From NCBI GenBank assembly GCA_965115915.1, contig OZ220483.1, forward strand, positions 558,001 to 622,000: DNA of 64,000 nt, given 5' to 3'. Each line of letters opens with the position of its first letter. Positions within the stretch are counted from its first letter, which is position 1. The notes under the pieces are model-generated. The model was not told the origin of the DNA. It saw only the letters and a program-made list of their open reading frames with translations, and did no database searches. Source of the DNA: G965115915 sp965115915. Lineage in GTDB: Bacteria; Pseudomonadota; Gammaproteobacteria; Eutrophobiales; Eutrophobiaceae. A program made the translations under genes and the position numbers. Shown piece by piece: positions 36,701-44,899 of the stretch.

Positions 36701-37240
36701 GCAGTGCGTTTTTTTGTGCATGATATTATGCCGTTGTTGCGGGAACAATTGCCAGGGGTACGTTTTCACGTAGTCGGGAGTCGTGTACCAGATGAGATCC
36801 AGGCCTTGGCAGCAGATGATATTCTCATCGAAGGGTTTGTATCGGACTTGGAGCCGTTGTTTTCCCGGATGCGTGTTGCTGTTGTACCTCTGCGTTATGG
36901 TGCTGGTGCCAAGGGAAAAATCGTAACATCGATGGGAGCGGGGGTCCCGGTGGTGACGACTTCCGTGGGTGCAGAGGGTATGGGTTTGACCGATCGGCAG
37001 AATGTACTGATTGCCGATGGCAACGAAGCTTTCGCGTGTGCCGTGGCACAAGTATATGAGGATGAAGAATTATGGATGAGACTGTCTGATTCAGGCCTGG
37101 AATTTTCCCATCGGACCTGGGGTACAGAGGCCGGGCTGGCGAACCTCAGCCGTATCCTCGCGGGTTTGGGGTTGGATAGACTCCGTCACCATGATGATCT
37201 TCCGCTGCGACCGTGCTCTACCAAGATGGCCATGCCTTGA
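33731..37240 (+). CDS. sulfotransferase-like / GT2 / GT4 three-domain glycosyltransferase
   Basis: A 1169-residue fusion. Residues about 10-290 resemble a sulfotransferase (GILVLGPSPGDTRCMARLL in the loop position; RRAFVCYEDMASDVHAKMDQL), but the canonical PAPS loop is weak and it may be inactive. Residues about 330-475 hold two copies of a basic helix segment. Residues 517-745 are a GT2 domain: VSIIIPVYGH, VVDDGSEDN, FLNNDTEVL (DXD-like), and EDVDLALKVHDRGL. Residues about 780-1150 are a GT4/GT1-like domain with YLGGFRHPPNVDAVRFF, LAADDILIEGFVSDL and VPLRYGAGAKGKI. Such fusions build surface polysaccharide or glycoprotein glycans; the acceptor is not evident. No membrane-spanning domain is certain. 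Confidence 0.85.
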   Translation: MSDAVFDKTGILVLGPSPGDTRCMARLLNLAGCSVPATQTQPIPDSDARVCSESAPVAVLNDEMLASAGCSLHSLEVVPSGWYASRCVREFHSRAHIVLQEEFGDSQLFMLSDPRFCLLLPFWLDAMDAFGARVRIIFVVGNSADVVIPTPETNNSMTSHIGYYVWLRHMLVAEAASRSRRRAFVCYEDMASDVHAKMDQLGRMFGISWSGFESPEVSKRLSGCLQAEISSRIGGRRSSLLDIPPVAESFFSLFRRWCSGEVYEADTEVLETMNLCLDEVLFFHAECVMKASGSGVVAECGGAGYEKQAADPPGSTCASNIWPLGERRSQRVGAWMVWHFLAVVCVPVLWLARRLPVRWRGVVVPILARYTPRLIRILYSVRETYQGNVGTTVTVGGIRYRKMGIWMVWHFLVVVHVPVRWLARRLPVEWRMDIIRILARHTPWLMSMLHSIRGVGVASDTVAICSFCRLFYQRRLRLRAADISTTASGMSVEETQGVAVETRTGLFQGNGFPRSMSPLVSIIIPVYGHLDQTLRCLRSVMTHWPKIPCEIIVVDDGSEDNTSQVLGSVPGLRLLSKRKNEGFICACNHGAALANGKYLHFLNNDTEVLSGWLVALLRTFEDFPGAGLVGSKLLYPNGMLQEAGCIIWSNGGAGNIGRYQDASKPGYNYACEVDYCSGASLMLEKTLFDELGGFDEHYRPAYCEDVDLALKVHDRGLQVIYQPLSVVVHHEGVTSGTNTVFGRTKAYQIANTSKLHERWKERLMEHCVYGESINVVKDRKSGYRALVLDSCTPEPDKDAGSVLAMNLMLLLRRMGFQLTFIPVDNYLYVSSYTVGLQRAGIEALYAPYCISVGQHVRECGNRYDLVFMIRPSTVRQHIQAVRQYCPRAKVVYETSDIHYLRMQREAVLFGDAVREKAAAKMKQMELANIAAVDATLVCSFFERDMLSREMPVSHVHVQPLVADNFGRKGLMCGRSGLVYLGGFRHPPNVDAVRFFVHDIMPLLREQLPGVRFHVVGSRVPDEIQALAADDILIEGFVSDLEPLFSRMRVAVVPLRYGAGAKGKIVTSMGAGVPVVTTSVGAEGMGLTDRQNVLIADGNEAFACAVAQVYEDEELWMRLSDSGLEFSHRTWGTEAGLANLSRILAGLGLDRLRHHDDLPLRPCSTKMAMP
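34720..35093 (+). repeat. 213-nt in-frame duplication in the glycosyltransferase linker
   Basis: A segment of about 160 nt is repeated 213 nt (71 codons) downstream: TTGGATGGTCTGGCATTTTTT begins both copies (34732 and 34945), and TTGGCTCGCAGGCTGCCTGTG occurs in both. The encoded units are WMVWHFLAVVCVPVLWLARR and WMVWHFLVVVHVPVRWLARR, each followed by RLPV(R/E)WR and ILAR(Y/H)TP. Confidence 0.85.
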
Positions 37241-37527
37241 AGTGTGCATGACTGGAAAGAAGCCTGGTTACGCTGTAAGCCGGGGTGAGATACAGAGTTT
37301 GTGAGGCAGACGAGTATCGGCTCATAGTGAGAGGAGGGTGGCCCGTCCATGTTTTCCGGTTCCGGTCTTTCTGTATACAGCAGAACCCTGCGTCCGGATT
37401 GATCGAGATTTCCGCAGACCATATACCAACGGATATGAGTGGCTTTTGGGTCAGGTGTCAACGAATATCCGGTGCTGGAGGCTTGTCTCACAATCGGTGT
37501 GGCATCACTGCATGAATCCGGGTTATT

Positions 37528-40164
37528 TCAGGATTGTTGATTGGTTGTCGCCAAGACCTGTCTGATCCAATCCGGAACGCTGGCGAGTGCGGCAGGTAAG
37601 GCGCTGGGGTCGGAGCCACCAGCCTGTGCCATATCCGCACGTCCGCCACCGGAGCCACCGACTTGTCGGGCGACAAAATTTACCAGTTCCCCAGCCTTGA
37701 TGCGGTCAGTATTGTTTTTGGTGACGCCTGCGACCAGATGTACCCGTTCATTGTTTGCGACACAGGCCAATATCAGGGCCGCGTTGCCCAGCTTGTCCTT
37801 GAGGGTATCCACCATATCACGCATGGTCTTTATATTGGTTTCTTCCATCGTGTGTGTCAGTACCTTGACACCATTGATATCCTGCGCTTTTGTCGCAATA
37901 TCATCGCTGCTGCCGTGTGCCAGCCTGGCATGTAGCCGGTCCAATTTTTTTTCCAGCAGCCGAGTTTTTTCCAGGTGCTGGCACAGCCGTGATTCCACCT
38001 GCTGGTTGTCGGTTTTGAGCAGTGTTGCCAGTCGTTGCAGGATATGTTCATTTTCCTGCACCATTTGCAGTGCCACATCCCCGGTGCTTGCCTCAATGCG
38101 ACGGATACCCGAAGCCACGCCGCTTTCGCTGATGATCCGGAATAGTCCGATATCTCCACAGCGCTGAACATGCGTGCCACCGCAAAGTTCCCTGGAAAAC
38201 TCCCCTCCAATGGACAGTACCCGGACTTCGTCGGCATATTTTTCCCCGAACAACATCAGCGCACCGCTCCGCCGTGCCGCTTCCAGCGGCATTATCTGTA
38301 CTGTGGTCGGGGCATTAGCCATGATCCGCGCATTGACCAGGTGTTCCAGTTCCGTCAGTTGTTTTTTACTCAGCGCGGTATCCCAGGAAAAATCAAAGCG
38401 TAGACGATCATCTGCTACCAGAGAGCCTTTTTGTTCGACTTGTGTGCCCAGGTGCTGGCGCAGCGCGGCGTGCAGTAGATGGGTGGCAGAGTGATTACGC
38501 ATGATACGCAAGCGGCGCAGACTATCCACCGAGGCCATGATTGCATCGCCGGTCTTCAGCGTCCCGGTGCGCAATACACCGAGATGCACATGTGATTGCC
38601 CTTGCTTACGGGTATCCTCCACTTCAAAATAGCTATCATCGTCGACAGACACCAGTTCCCCCCGGTCACCTATCTGGCCGCCAGACTGAGCATAGAACGG
38701 TGTCTCACGCAGGACCACGCCACCCAGTTCTCCCTGCTTTAGCGTATTTACCTCTCTCCCATCCTGATATAGCGCTTCCACTATGGTTTGCTGCTCCAAT
38801 TGGGTATGGCCGGTAAAGGTACTGTTTCCCATAACATCGCCACTGAACTGGACCGGGGTGTCAAACTGACTGCTTCCCTTGGCTCGCTGGCGTTGTTTTG
38901 CCATTGCCCGGTTGAAGCCTCGTGTGTCTACATGCATGCCGTTCTCACGAGCAATATCTGCAGTGAGGTCCATGGGGAAACCATAGGTGTCATAGAGACG
39001 GAATGCTTCTTCCCCGGCGATGGTCTCGCCGTCGGTGTTATCGATCACCTCGGCAAGTCGCTTCAGGCCCTCACCAAGGGTCTGAGCAAAGCGTTCCTCC
39101 TCGTTCAGCAGCACTTTTTCCGTGTGTTGCCGCCGTTCCCCCAGCAGCGGATAGAAATCTCCCATTTGTTGTTCCAGCGCCGGCAGCAGTTGCGACAGAA
39201 ACGGGCGTTCAATGCCCAGTTTGTGTCCGTGGCGGATGGCACGGCGGATAATACGGCGTAGTACATAAGAACGTCCTACGTTGCCGGGGTTAACTCCCTC
39301 GCTGATTAGAAAGGCACTGGAGCGAATGTGATCGGCGATGACCCGGGCAGACAACAATCCATTCGATGTGATAGAGGCCGGAATGGCCTGGATCAAGGTT
39401 TGGAACAATTCTGTGTCGTAGTTGTCATGCACTTTCTGCAGGACGGCTGAAATGCGTTCCAGCCCCATTCCCGTGTCAACAGAGGGGTGTGGGATAGGAT
39501 GGAGTTCCCCGTCTTTGTCGCGGTCATACTGGGTGAAAACCAGATTCCATATCTCCACAAAACGGTCGCCTTCCTCACCGTCCGTTCCTGGAGGCGTCCC
39601 AGCCAATTCTGCACCGTGGTCATAGTAGATCTCACTGCATGGGCCACAAGGGCCGACATTGCCCATGGTCCAGAAATTGTCCTGCTCGCCGCAGCGACTG
39701 AAGCTATCCGGTGCAATGCCAATCCGATCCAGCCAAATGGTGGCAGCCTCATCATCCTGTTCATAGATAGTAACCCATAAGCGTTCCTGCGGCAGTTGCA
39801 GTACCTGTGTCAGATAATCCCAGGCATAGTGGATGGCGGCTTCTTTGAAATAGTCGCCGAAACTGAAATTGCCGAGCATCTCAAAAAAGGTATGATGCCG
39901 TGCGGTATAGCCAACCTGTTCCAGGTCGTTATGTTTTCCACCTGCGCGTATGCAGCATTGGGCACTGGCCGCACGCGGATTTTTGCGTGTCGTGTGCCCG
40001 AGGAACACGTCCTTGAATTGCACCATGCCGGAATTGGTGAATAATAGTGTGGGGTCATTGGCTGGGACCAGCGGTCCCCCAGGCACCACTTCATGGCCCT
40101 GCCGGGCATAATAGTCCAGAAAGGACTCGCGTATCTCGCTGCAGCTTCTTATCCGGTCTGCCAT
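37528..40164 (-). CDS. alaS: alanyl-tRNA synthetase
   Basis: Charges tRNA-Ala. An 878-residue protein, near E. coli AlaS (876). The catalytic domain starts with IRESFLDYYARQGHEVV and has motif 2-type FQFDVFLG/ARHHTFFEMLGNFSFGDYFKE; the editing domain has the zinc site HSATHLLHAALRQHLG ... ELCGGTHVQRCGDIGLF; the C-terminal C-Ala domain ends with the glycine-rich QVGGSGGGRADMAQAGG. The start overlaps the upstream exonuclease gene by 16 nt, so it is the last gene of the leuA operon. Confidence 0.98.
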   Translation of the reverse strand: MADRIRSCSEIRESFLDYYARQGHEVVPGGPLVPANDPTLLFTNSGMVQFKDVFLGHTTRKNPRAASAQCCIRAGGKHNDLEQVGYTARHHTFFEMLGNFSFGDYFKEAAIHYAWDYLTQVLQLPQERLWVTIYEQDDEAATIWLDRIGIAPDSFSRCGEQDNFWTMGNVGPCGPCSEIYYDHGAELAGTPPGTDGEEGDRFVEIWNLVFTQYDRDKDGELHPIPHPSVDTGMGLERISAVLQKVHDNYDTELFQTLIQAIPASITSNGLLSARVIADHIRSSAFLISEGVNPGNVGRSYVLRRIIRRAIRHGHKLGIERPFLSQLLPALEQQMGDFYPLLGERRQHTEKVLLNEEERFAQTLGEGLKRLAEVIDNTDGETIAGEEAFRLYDTYGFPMDLTADIARENGMHVDTRGFNRAMAKQRQRAKGSSQFDTPVQFSGDVMGNSTFTGHTQLEQQTIVEALYQDGREVNTLKQGELGGVVLRETPFYAQSGGQIGDRGELVSVDDDSYFEVEDTRKQGQSHVHLGVLRTGTLKTGDAIMASVDSLRRLRIMRNHSATHLLHAALRQHLGTQVEQKGSLVADDRLRFDFSWDTALSKKQLTELEHLVNARIMANAPTTVQIMPLEAARRSGALMLFGEKYADEVRVLSIGGEFSRELCGGTHVQRCGDIGLFRIISESGVASGIRRIEASTGDVALQMVQENEHILQRLATLLKTDNQQVESRLCQHLEKTRLLEKKLDRLHARLAHGSSDDIATKAQDINGVKVLTHTMEETNIKTMRDMVDTLKDKLGNAALILACVANNERVHLVAGVTKNNTDRIKAGELVNFVARQVGGSGGGRADMAQAGGSDPSALPAALASVPDWIRQVLATTNQQS

Positions 40165-40979
40165 GCGCTGAGAAATTGCTGCAGATGTGGTTTGTCGGTT
40201 TCTTGCCTGAGCAAGCTCAGGAGTGATTCACAGTGTTGTTGATACCGGGTTTTGTCCAGACGCCCGCGCATCAATTGAAAGCGAAGATAAATAAGCCAGG
40301 TATTGAGCACGTCGGTTTCACAGTAGTTACGGATGGCAGTCAGGTCTCCGTGCAGCCAATGTTCCCATACCTGTTTGCCGTCCATGCCCAGTTTTCCGGG
40401 CAAGCCCAGCATCAGTGCTGTTTCATTCAATGAGGCGTAGGCACGTGGATTGTAACCGGCCAGGACATCCATCAAGTCGGTGTGACGGCTATGATAGCGG
40501 CTATGGTAGTTGTTCCACCGGAAGCTTTTATCCTCACTGCCGTCCTCCCAGTAGCGGGGACAGGCGATACCATGGAGTAGTGCACGATAGTGCAGTACTG
40601 GTAGATCGAAACCACTGCCGTTCCATGAGATCAGCGTAGGACTGTGGCGTTCTATGGTATTGAAAAAAGATTCTATTATGGTTTTTTCATCAGCCTCCAG
40701 GGAACCGAAGGAACTGACCTTGCATTGCGCTTGCTTGTGCCAGACTGCCGATATTGCCACTATGCGATGCTGATGCAGGCGCAGGAATTCCGATTGACCG
40801 TCGGTCTCCTGCTGTCGGCGGTTGAACATGAGTTGGGCGATGACCTTTGGTTCCAGATCCCCCACCGCATAGAGTTGCTTCCCGAGTTCCGTATCGGGAA
40901 CGGTCTCTATGTCGAAGGTCAGCTCGCACACGGCGGTGTGTTCAGGCAGGGAAAACCTGAGTCGAAAGATAGCGATCAC
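40149..40979 (-). CDS. PolB-like 3'-5' exonuclease (DEDDy, PF10108 type)
   Basis: Up to 276 residues from GTG 40979, which lies inside the end of cysM; a second GTG at 40931, 10 nt after the cysM stop, gives a more compact 260-residue product. DEDD nuclease motifs: LTFDIETVPD (Exo I), SWNGSGFDLPVLHYRAL (Exo II), and YCETDVLNTWLIYLRF (Exo III, with Tyr as the general-base position). It is similar to the predicted exonuclease domain of DNA polymerase B found as a stand-alone protein in proteobacteria. Exact role in DNA or RNA repair unknown. Overlaps alaS by 16 nt. Confidence 0.85.
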   Translation of the reverse strand: MIAIFRLRFSLPEHTAVCELTFDIETVPDTELGKQLYAVGDLEPKVIAQLMFNRRQQETDGQSEFLRLHQHRIVAISAVWHKQAQCKVSSFGSLEADEKTIIESFFNTIERHSPTLISWNGSGFDLPVLHYRALLHGIACPRYWEDGSEDKSFRWNNYHSRYHSRHTDLMDVLAGYNPRAYASLNETALMLGLPGKLGMDGKQVWEHWLHGDLTAIRNYCETDVLNTWLIYLRFQLMRGRLDKTRYQQHCESLLSLLRQETDKPHLQQFLSAWQTG

Positions 40980-41859
40980 CGCGGTCGCAGACGATGCTGA
41001 CGATAACCGCGTTGTTCAGTTCTTCGTTCAACTTCAGCGCAACATGCATGGCCCCACCCGCGGAGATACCGGCAAAAATGCCTTCCTCAGCCGCCAAGCG
41101 TCGAGTCATTTCCTCGGCCTCCTGTTGACCCACATCGATGATGCGATCCACCCGTTCCGGTTGGTAGATCCGCGGCAGATAATCCGGGGGCCAGCGCCGT
41201 ATGCCGGGAATGGAAGCATCATCTTTTGGCTGTACGCCGATGATGGTGATATCCGGGTTCTTTTCTTTCAGGAAACGTGAGCTTCCCATAATGGTTCCGG
41301 TAGTCCCCATGGAACTGACAAAATGGGTAATACGTCCCTGGGTATCGCGCCAGATCTCGCGTGCGGTGGCCTCATAATGGGCCAAAGGATTGTCCGGGTT
41401 GGCAAATTGATCCAGGATGCGTCCCTTGCCTTCCGCCTCCATCGCCTTGGCGGTGTCTATCGCTTCCTCCATACCGCCTTTCTGGGACACCAGTACAAAC
41501 TCCGCGCCAAAGGCGCGCATCAGTGCCCGTCGTTCCACGCTCATATGTTCCGGCATGACCAGGATCAGGTGATATCCGCGAATGGCCGCCACCATGGCCA
41601 GGGCGATGCCGGTATTGCCACTGGTTGCCTCGATCAGGGTGTCGCCGGGACGGATGTCTCCGCGGGCCTCGGCATGGCGGATCATGCTGAGTGCGGGCCG
41701 ATCCTTGACGGAGCCAGCCGGATTATTCCCTTCCAACTTGGCGAGCACAAGATTGCTGCTTGTGCCGGGCAGTCGTTGCAGGCGTACCAACGGGGTATTG
41801 CCAACAAAGGCTTCTATGGTCGGCAGCCTGAGTGGTGCATGCACTGATTCAGTGGCCAT
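40942..41859 (-). CDS. cysM: cysteine synthase B
   Basis: A PLP enzyme that makes cysteine (or S-sulfocysteine from thiosulfate) from O-acetylserine. Start at ATG 41859 (MATESVHAPLRLPTIEAFVG) overlaps rimI by 11 nt; 305 residues. The PLP lysine is in EGNNPAGSVKDRPALSMI, the substrate loop in IEATSGNTGIALAMVAAIRG, and the phosphate-binding segment in VSSMGTTGTIMGSSRFLKE. The Arg/Ser-rich binding pocket and length favour CysM over CysK. Thiosulfate use would fit a sulfur-oxidising lineage, but that is only a suggestion. Confidence 0.9.
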   Translation of the reverse strand: MATESVHAPLRLPTIEAFVGNTPLVRLQRLPGTSSNLVLAKLEGNNPAGSVKDRPALSMIRHAEARGDIRPGDTLIEATSGNTGIALAMVAAIRGYHLILVMPEHMSVERRALMRAFGAEFVLVSQKGGMEEAIDTAKAMEAEGKGRILDQFANPDNPLAHYEATAREIWRDTQGRITHFVSSMGTTGTIMGSSRFLKEKNPDITIIGVQPKDDASIPGIRRWPPDYLPRIYQPERVDRIIDVGQQEAEEMTRRLAAEEGIFAGISAGGAMHVALKLNEELNNAVIVSIVCDRGDRYLSTQVFPA

Positions 41860-42379
41860 CAGGGTTCCTGGTGTTCCGGGATTGGGCACACATTATGGGT
41901 GGTTTTGCCGGTACCGTACAGCGACGGGCCAGGATGATGGCGTCTTCACGCCCACGCACCGCCCGATAATAATTTCGATGTACCCCCAGTCGTTGGAATC
42001 CTTCGCTCCGGTACAGGCGTAGTGCGCCGATATTGGACGGCCTCACTTCCAGATAGAGGAGCTTGACGGCATGGTTCCGCAGCATGCGCACAAAGGCTCG
42101 AATCATACTGCGGGCCAGCCCGCAGCGTCGGTATTGCGGATGGACGCATAGATTGAGCAGATGCGCTTCTTCGTAAGTGATGGAAAAGATGCCGTAGGCA
42201 GCTATCTGTTCCCCGTTAGTCAACACCCAACACTGGTAATTGGCTTGCAGGCAGGAGACAAAGAGATCGGATGACCAGGGAAAATTATAGCTGGCACATT
42301 CGATCAGATGCACCTGTTCCAGATCGGAGAAGCTCATCAAACGCAGTTGGAATGGTTGATGCCGCAGTACAGCACTCAT
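41849..42379 (-). CDS. rimI: ribosomal protein bS18 alanine N-acetyltransferase
   Basis: A GNAT acetyltransferase of 176 residues starting at ATG 42379, overlapping the udg stop (ATGA). The acetyl-CoA motif A is AHLLNLCVHPQYRRCGLARSM (Q/RxxGxG-like R-R-C-G-L-A), followed by LYLEVRPSNIGALRLYRSEGF, which is diagnostic for RimI: it acetylates the N-terminal Ala of S18. The adjacent family-4 uracil glycosylase is a common neighbour of rimI in gammaproteobacteria. About 25 residues longer than E. coli RimI at the C-terminus. Confidence 0.9.
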   Translation of the reverse strand: MSAVLRHQPFQLRLMSFSDLEQVHLIECASYNFPWSSDLFVSCLQANYQCWVLTNGEQIAAYGIFSITYEEAHLLNLCVHPQYRRCGLARSMIRAFVRMLRNHAVKLLYLEVRPSNIGALRLYRSEGFQRLGVHRNYYRAVRGREDAIILARRCTVPAKPPIMCAQSRNTRNPDGH

Positions 42380-43095
42380 GTCATGGACTCCGCCACATGC
42401 AGGGCCAACACAAGGTCGTTCCAAGCCTGTGACTTTGCGATCGGTTTACGCAGCAGATAAGCCGGATGCCAGGTCACCACCAGGGGGATGTCCCGTTGCT
42501 GACAATGATATTGGTGTGGCCGGCCGCGTAGTTTTCCGACGGGAGTCTGGGTGTCCAGCAGATTTTGCGCCGCGATGCGCCCCAGCGCAAGAATGATCCG
42601 GGGCTGTACCGTTGTGAGTTGGGCTTGCAGATAATCCCGGCAGGCAGCCGCTTCTTCCGGTTTTGGATTGCGGTTTTCGGGTGGGCGGCACTTCAGGATG
42701 TTGGCGATAAAAACTTCCTCGCGTCGTATGCCGATGGCTTGCAGCATGGCACTGAGGAGTTTCCCGGCAGTGCCGACAAAAGGAGCTCCCTGCCGGTCCT
42801 CTTCCGCCCCCGGGGCCTCACCGATCAGCATCCAGTCTGCCGGAGTCGGACCGTTGCCAAACACGGTCTGTGTCCGCGAGCGATGTAGTGGGCAGCGTGT
42901 ACAGGCGGCAACTTCGGCGCGCAGTACTGCAAACGCATCCCTGTCTGGTCCCGTGCCACCTTCGGAGATCGTCGGCGGTCCGGAGTTTTCTTCTGGTACA
43001 GCCATGGGTTTGGCTGTGCCGGCGGATTTCTCCGTTACCCAGACATCGATATCCATCTGCCCCAGGATCAGGCATTGGCGTTGGCTGAAGATCAT
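42376..43095 (-). CDS. udg: uracil-DNA glycosylase, family 4 ([4Fe-4S])
   Basis: Removes uracil from DNA. Start at ATG 43095, coupled to the leuA stop (TATGA), gives 239 residues; a longer frame upstream lies inside leuA and is not real. Motif 1 is MLIGEAPGAEEDRQGAPFVG and motif 2 is WHPAYLLR. Four cysteines in CTRCP, CRPPENRNPKP and CRDYL supply the iron-sulfur cluster. An N-terminal extension of about 60 residues (rich in Glu, Pro, Ser and Gly) precedes the core and is of unknown use. Coupled to rimI downstream. Confidence 0.93.
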   Translation of the reverse strand: MIFSQRQCLILGQMDIDVWVTEKSAGTAKPMAVPEENSGPPTISEGGTGPDRDAFAVLRAEVAACTRCPLHRSRTQTVFGNGPTPADWMLIGEAPGAEEDRQGAPFVGTAGKLLSAMLQAIGIRREEVFIANILKCRPPENRNPKPEEAAACRDYLQAQLTTVQPRIILALGRIAAQNLLDTQTPVGKLRGRPHQYHCQQRDIPLVVTWHPAYLLRKPIAKSQAWNDLVLALHVAESMT

Positions 43096-44627
43096 ACCTG
43101 CGGATACACTCGCTGGATGTTTCTGGATGCGCGGTTTAGCGCATTGACATAGGCTTTGGCGGAGGCAACGATGATATCGGTGTCTGAGCCATTGCCGTTG
43201 ATGATACGCCCCTGTTGCTCGATGCGTACCGAGACCTCTCCCATGGCATCGGTTCCATCCGTGACGTTGTTTACCGAGTAGAGTTGCAATTTGCAATCAC
43301 TTTGGACCAGGGATTCTATGGCTTTGAAGGTGGCATCCACCGGCCCGCTGCCATAGGCACTGGAACTGTGTTCCTCGCCGGAGACGGACAGTGTGATATT
43401 GGCACAGGGGACCTCGCCTGTGCCAATATTGACGCTCAGCGAGATCAGTTTGATCGAGTCCTCTGCTCCAGTGCCTAGAGTGTCACTGATCAGCATCTGC
43501 AGGTCTTCATCCAGGATCTCGGTTTTTTTGTCCGCAAGTTCCTTGAAACGGGCAAAGGCCTTGTTCAGTTCTTCCTCCCGTCCCATTTCGATGCCCAGTT
43601 CACGCAGTCGGGTGCGGAAGGCGTTGCGTCCCGAATGTTTGCCCAGTACGATACGGTTGGCACCCCAGCCAATATCCTCGGCGTTCATAATCTCATAGGT
43701 GCCGCGGCTTTTCAGTACCCCGTCCTGATGGATGCCGGCTTCATGGGCGAAGGCATTGGCCCCGACGATTGCCTTGTTTGGCTGTACTGGAAAGCCGGTG
43801 ATGCTGGAGACCAGACGCGAGCAATGCAGTATCTGCGTGGTGTCTATACGGGTATCGCAGTGGAAGATGTCTTGACGGGTGCGAACCGCCATGACTATCT
43901 CTTCCAGGGCCGCATTCCCGGCGCGTTCACCCAGTCCATTGATGGTGCACTCCACCTGACGGGCGCCGTGCAGTACCGCCGCCAGGGAATTGCCTGTTGC
44001 CAGGCCCAGGTCGTTGTGGCAATGCACCGAGAAAACCGCCTTGTCGGAGTTGGGCACACGTTCCCTCAAATCATGGATGAGTTCCCCGAAATGCTGTGGC
44101 AGACTGTAACCCACGGTGTCCGGGATATTGATGGTGCGTGCACCGGCCTTGATCACGGCCTCGATAACGAGGCACAGGAAATCCTTTTCGGAGCGTCCGG
44201 CGTCCTCGGGAGAGAATTCCACGTCATCGGTGTGTCGCAGGGCCTGCTTGACCGCGTGCACAGCAGTTTCCAGTACCTGCCCTGGTTGCATGCGCAGCTT
44301 TTCGCGCATGTGAATGGGAGAGGTGGCGATGAAGGTATGGATGCGACTGCTTGCCGCAGGCTTTAGTGCCTCCGCGGCGGTTTCAATATCCTTGTCCAGG
44401 GCGCGAGCCAGCCCGCAGACAGTGCTGTTGCGGATGGAACTGGCAATCAACTGTACTGCCTCAAAGTCACCGCGGCTCGCCATCGGGAAGCCCGCCTCGA
44501 TAATGTCTACCTGCAGGCGTTCCAGGGCGGAGGCGATGCGCAGTTTTTCCTCCCGGGTCATGGAGGCGCCCGGACTTTGTTCGCCGTCACGCAGTGTGGT
44601 GTCGAAAATGATCAGATGGTCTTGCAT
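43092..44627 (-). CDS. leuA: 2-isopropylmalate synthase
   Basis: Condenses 2-ketoisovalerate with acetyl-CoA, the first step of leucine synthesis. Start at ATG 44627 (GGAG 8 nt upstream), 511 residues. The HMGL-like barrel starts with IIFDTTLRDGEQSPGASM and contains VHCHNDLGLATGNSLAA (metal-binding His-x-His) and NGLGERAGNAALEE; the C-terminal about 120 residues (LISLSVNIGTGEVPCANITL) form the LeuA allosteric domain, where leucine inhibits. First gene of a six-gene overlapping operon with udg, rimI, cysM, the exonuclease and alaS. A leader of about 265 nt from the distal promoter contains a candidate leucine-rich leader peptide. Confidence 0.97.
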   Translation of the reverse strand: MQDHLIIFDTTLRDGEQSPGASMTREEKLRIASALERLQVDIIEAGFPMASRGDFEAVQLIASSIRNSTVCGLARALDKDIETAAEALKPAASSRIHTFIATSPIHMREKLRMQPGQVLETAVHAVKQALRHTDDVEFSPEDAGRSEKDFLCLVIEAVIKAGARTINIPDTVGYSLPQHFGELIHDLRERVPNSDKAVFSVHCHNDLGLATGNSLAAVLHGARQVECTINGLGERAGNAALEEIVMAVRTRQDIFHCDTRIDTTQILHCSRLVSSITGFPVQPNKAIVGANAFAHEAGIHQDGVLKSRGTYEIMNAEDIGWGANRIVLGKHSGRNAFRTRLRELGIEMGREEELNKAFARFKELADKKTEILDEDLQMLISDTLGTGAEDSIKLISLSVNIGTGEVPCANITLSVSGEEHSSSAYGSGPVDATFKAIESLVQSDCKLQLYSVNNVTDGTDAMGEVSVRIEQQGRIINGNGSDTDIIVASAKAYVNALNRASRNIQRVYPQV

Positions 44628-44682
44628 GGTCCTGCTCCAAGTCAAGCATGGCCCTTGCCGAAATTGACAGCCGTGGGGCCAG

Positions 44683-44710
44683 TTTATAGGAAATGGTATC
44701 GTTTTGTCAG
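44683..44710 (-). promoter_or_regulatory. proximal promoter of leuA
   Basis: On the minus strand CTGACA (44710-44705), a 16-nt spacer, then TATAAA (44688-44683): five of six bases match at each box. The predicted start is near 44676, leaving a leader of about 50 nt with the GGAG ribosome site. Confidence 0.5.
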
Positions 44711-44823
44711 CATTTCAGATGAACGACTGTTGTCCCGGTTCGCAACCCCGGTAGCCGAACGTCGGGCGACCGGGATTCGGTCAAGACAACAAAAACGGGA
44801 TGGATGTGGAGTATTGCCTGCCC

Positions 44824-44892
44824 TCACCGGGGCAGGAGCAGCAGTGCCCGGCGGGTCGTGAAGGGAGGACGGCCTGCGTATGGTTGATTCAT
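44824..44892 (-). CDS. leuL: candidate leucine leader peptide upstream of leuA
   Basis: A 22-codon frame from ATG 44892 to TGA 44824: MNQPYAGRPPFTTRRALLLLPR. Four successive Leu codons (CTG CTG CTC CTG) near its end resemble E. coli leuL, which also has four. The Leu codons lie between two alternative hairpin arms: GGGCA (44849-44845) can pair with TGCCC (44834-44830), or CCTGCCC (44836-44830) with GGGCAGG (44823-44817). The ATG is at the predicted transcription start of the distal promoter, so it would be read from a leaderless mRNA, with no ribosome site. No T-rich terminator was found in the 200 nt before leuA, which weakens the attenuation idea. Confidence 0.35.
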   Translation of the reverse strand: MNQPYAGRPPFTTRRALLLLPR

Positions 44893-44899
44893 GCCGCGC

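Noticed and set aside
37241..37527. Short open frames between the large glycosyltransferase and alaS
   Set aside because: Both flanking genes converge here, and the frames show no start signals or similarity; treated as an intergenic region of 287 nt.
43096..43296. A 67-residue N-terminal extension of udg
   Set aside because: It lies wholly inside leuA in another frame; the ATG at 43095 overlapping the leuA stop is the natural start.
44720..44785. A tRNA-like stretch (CCCGGTTCGCAACCCCGG)
   Set aside because: The loop TTCGCAA lacks the A58-type position, and no acceptor or anticodon stems fit around it; it is better seen as part of the leuA leader structures.
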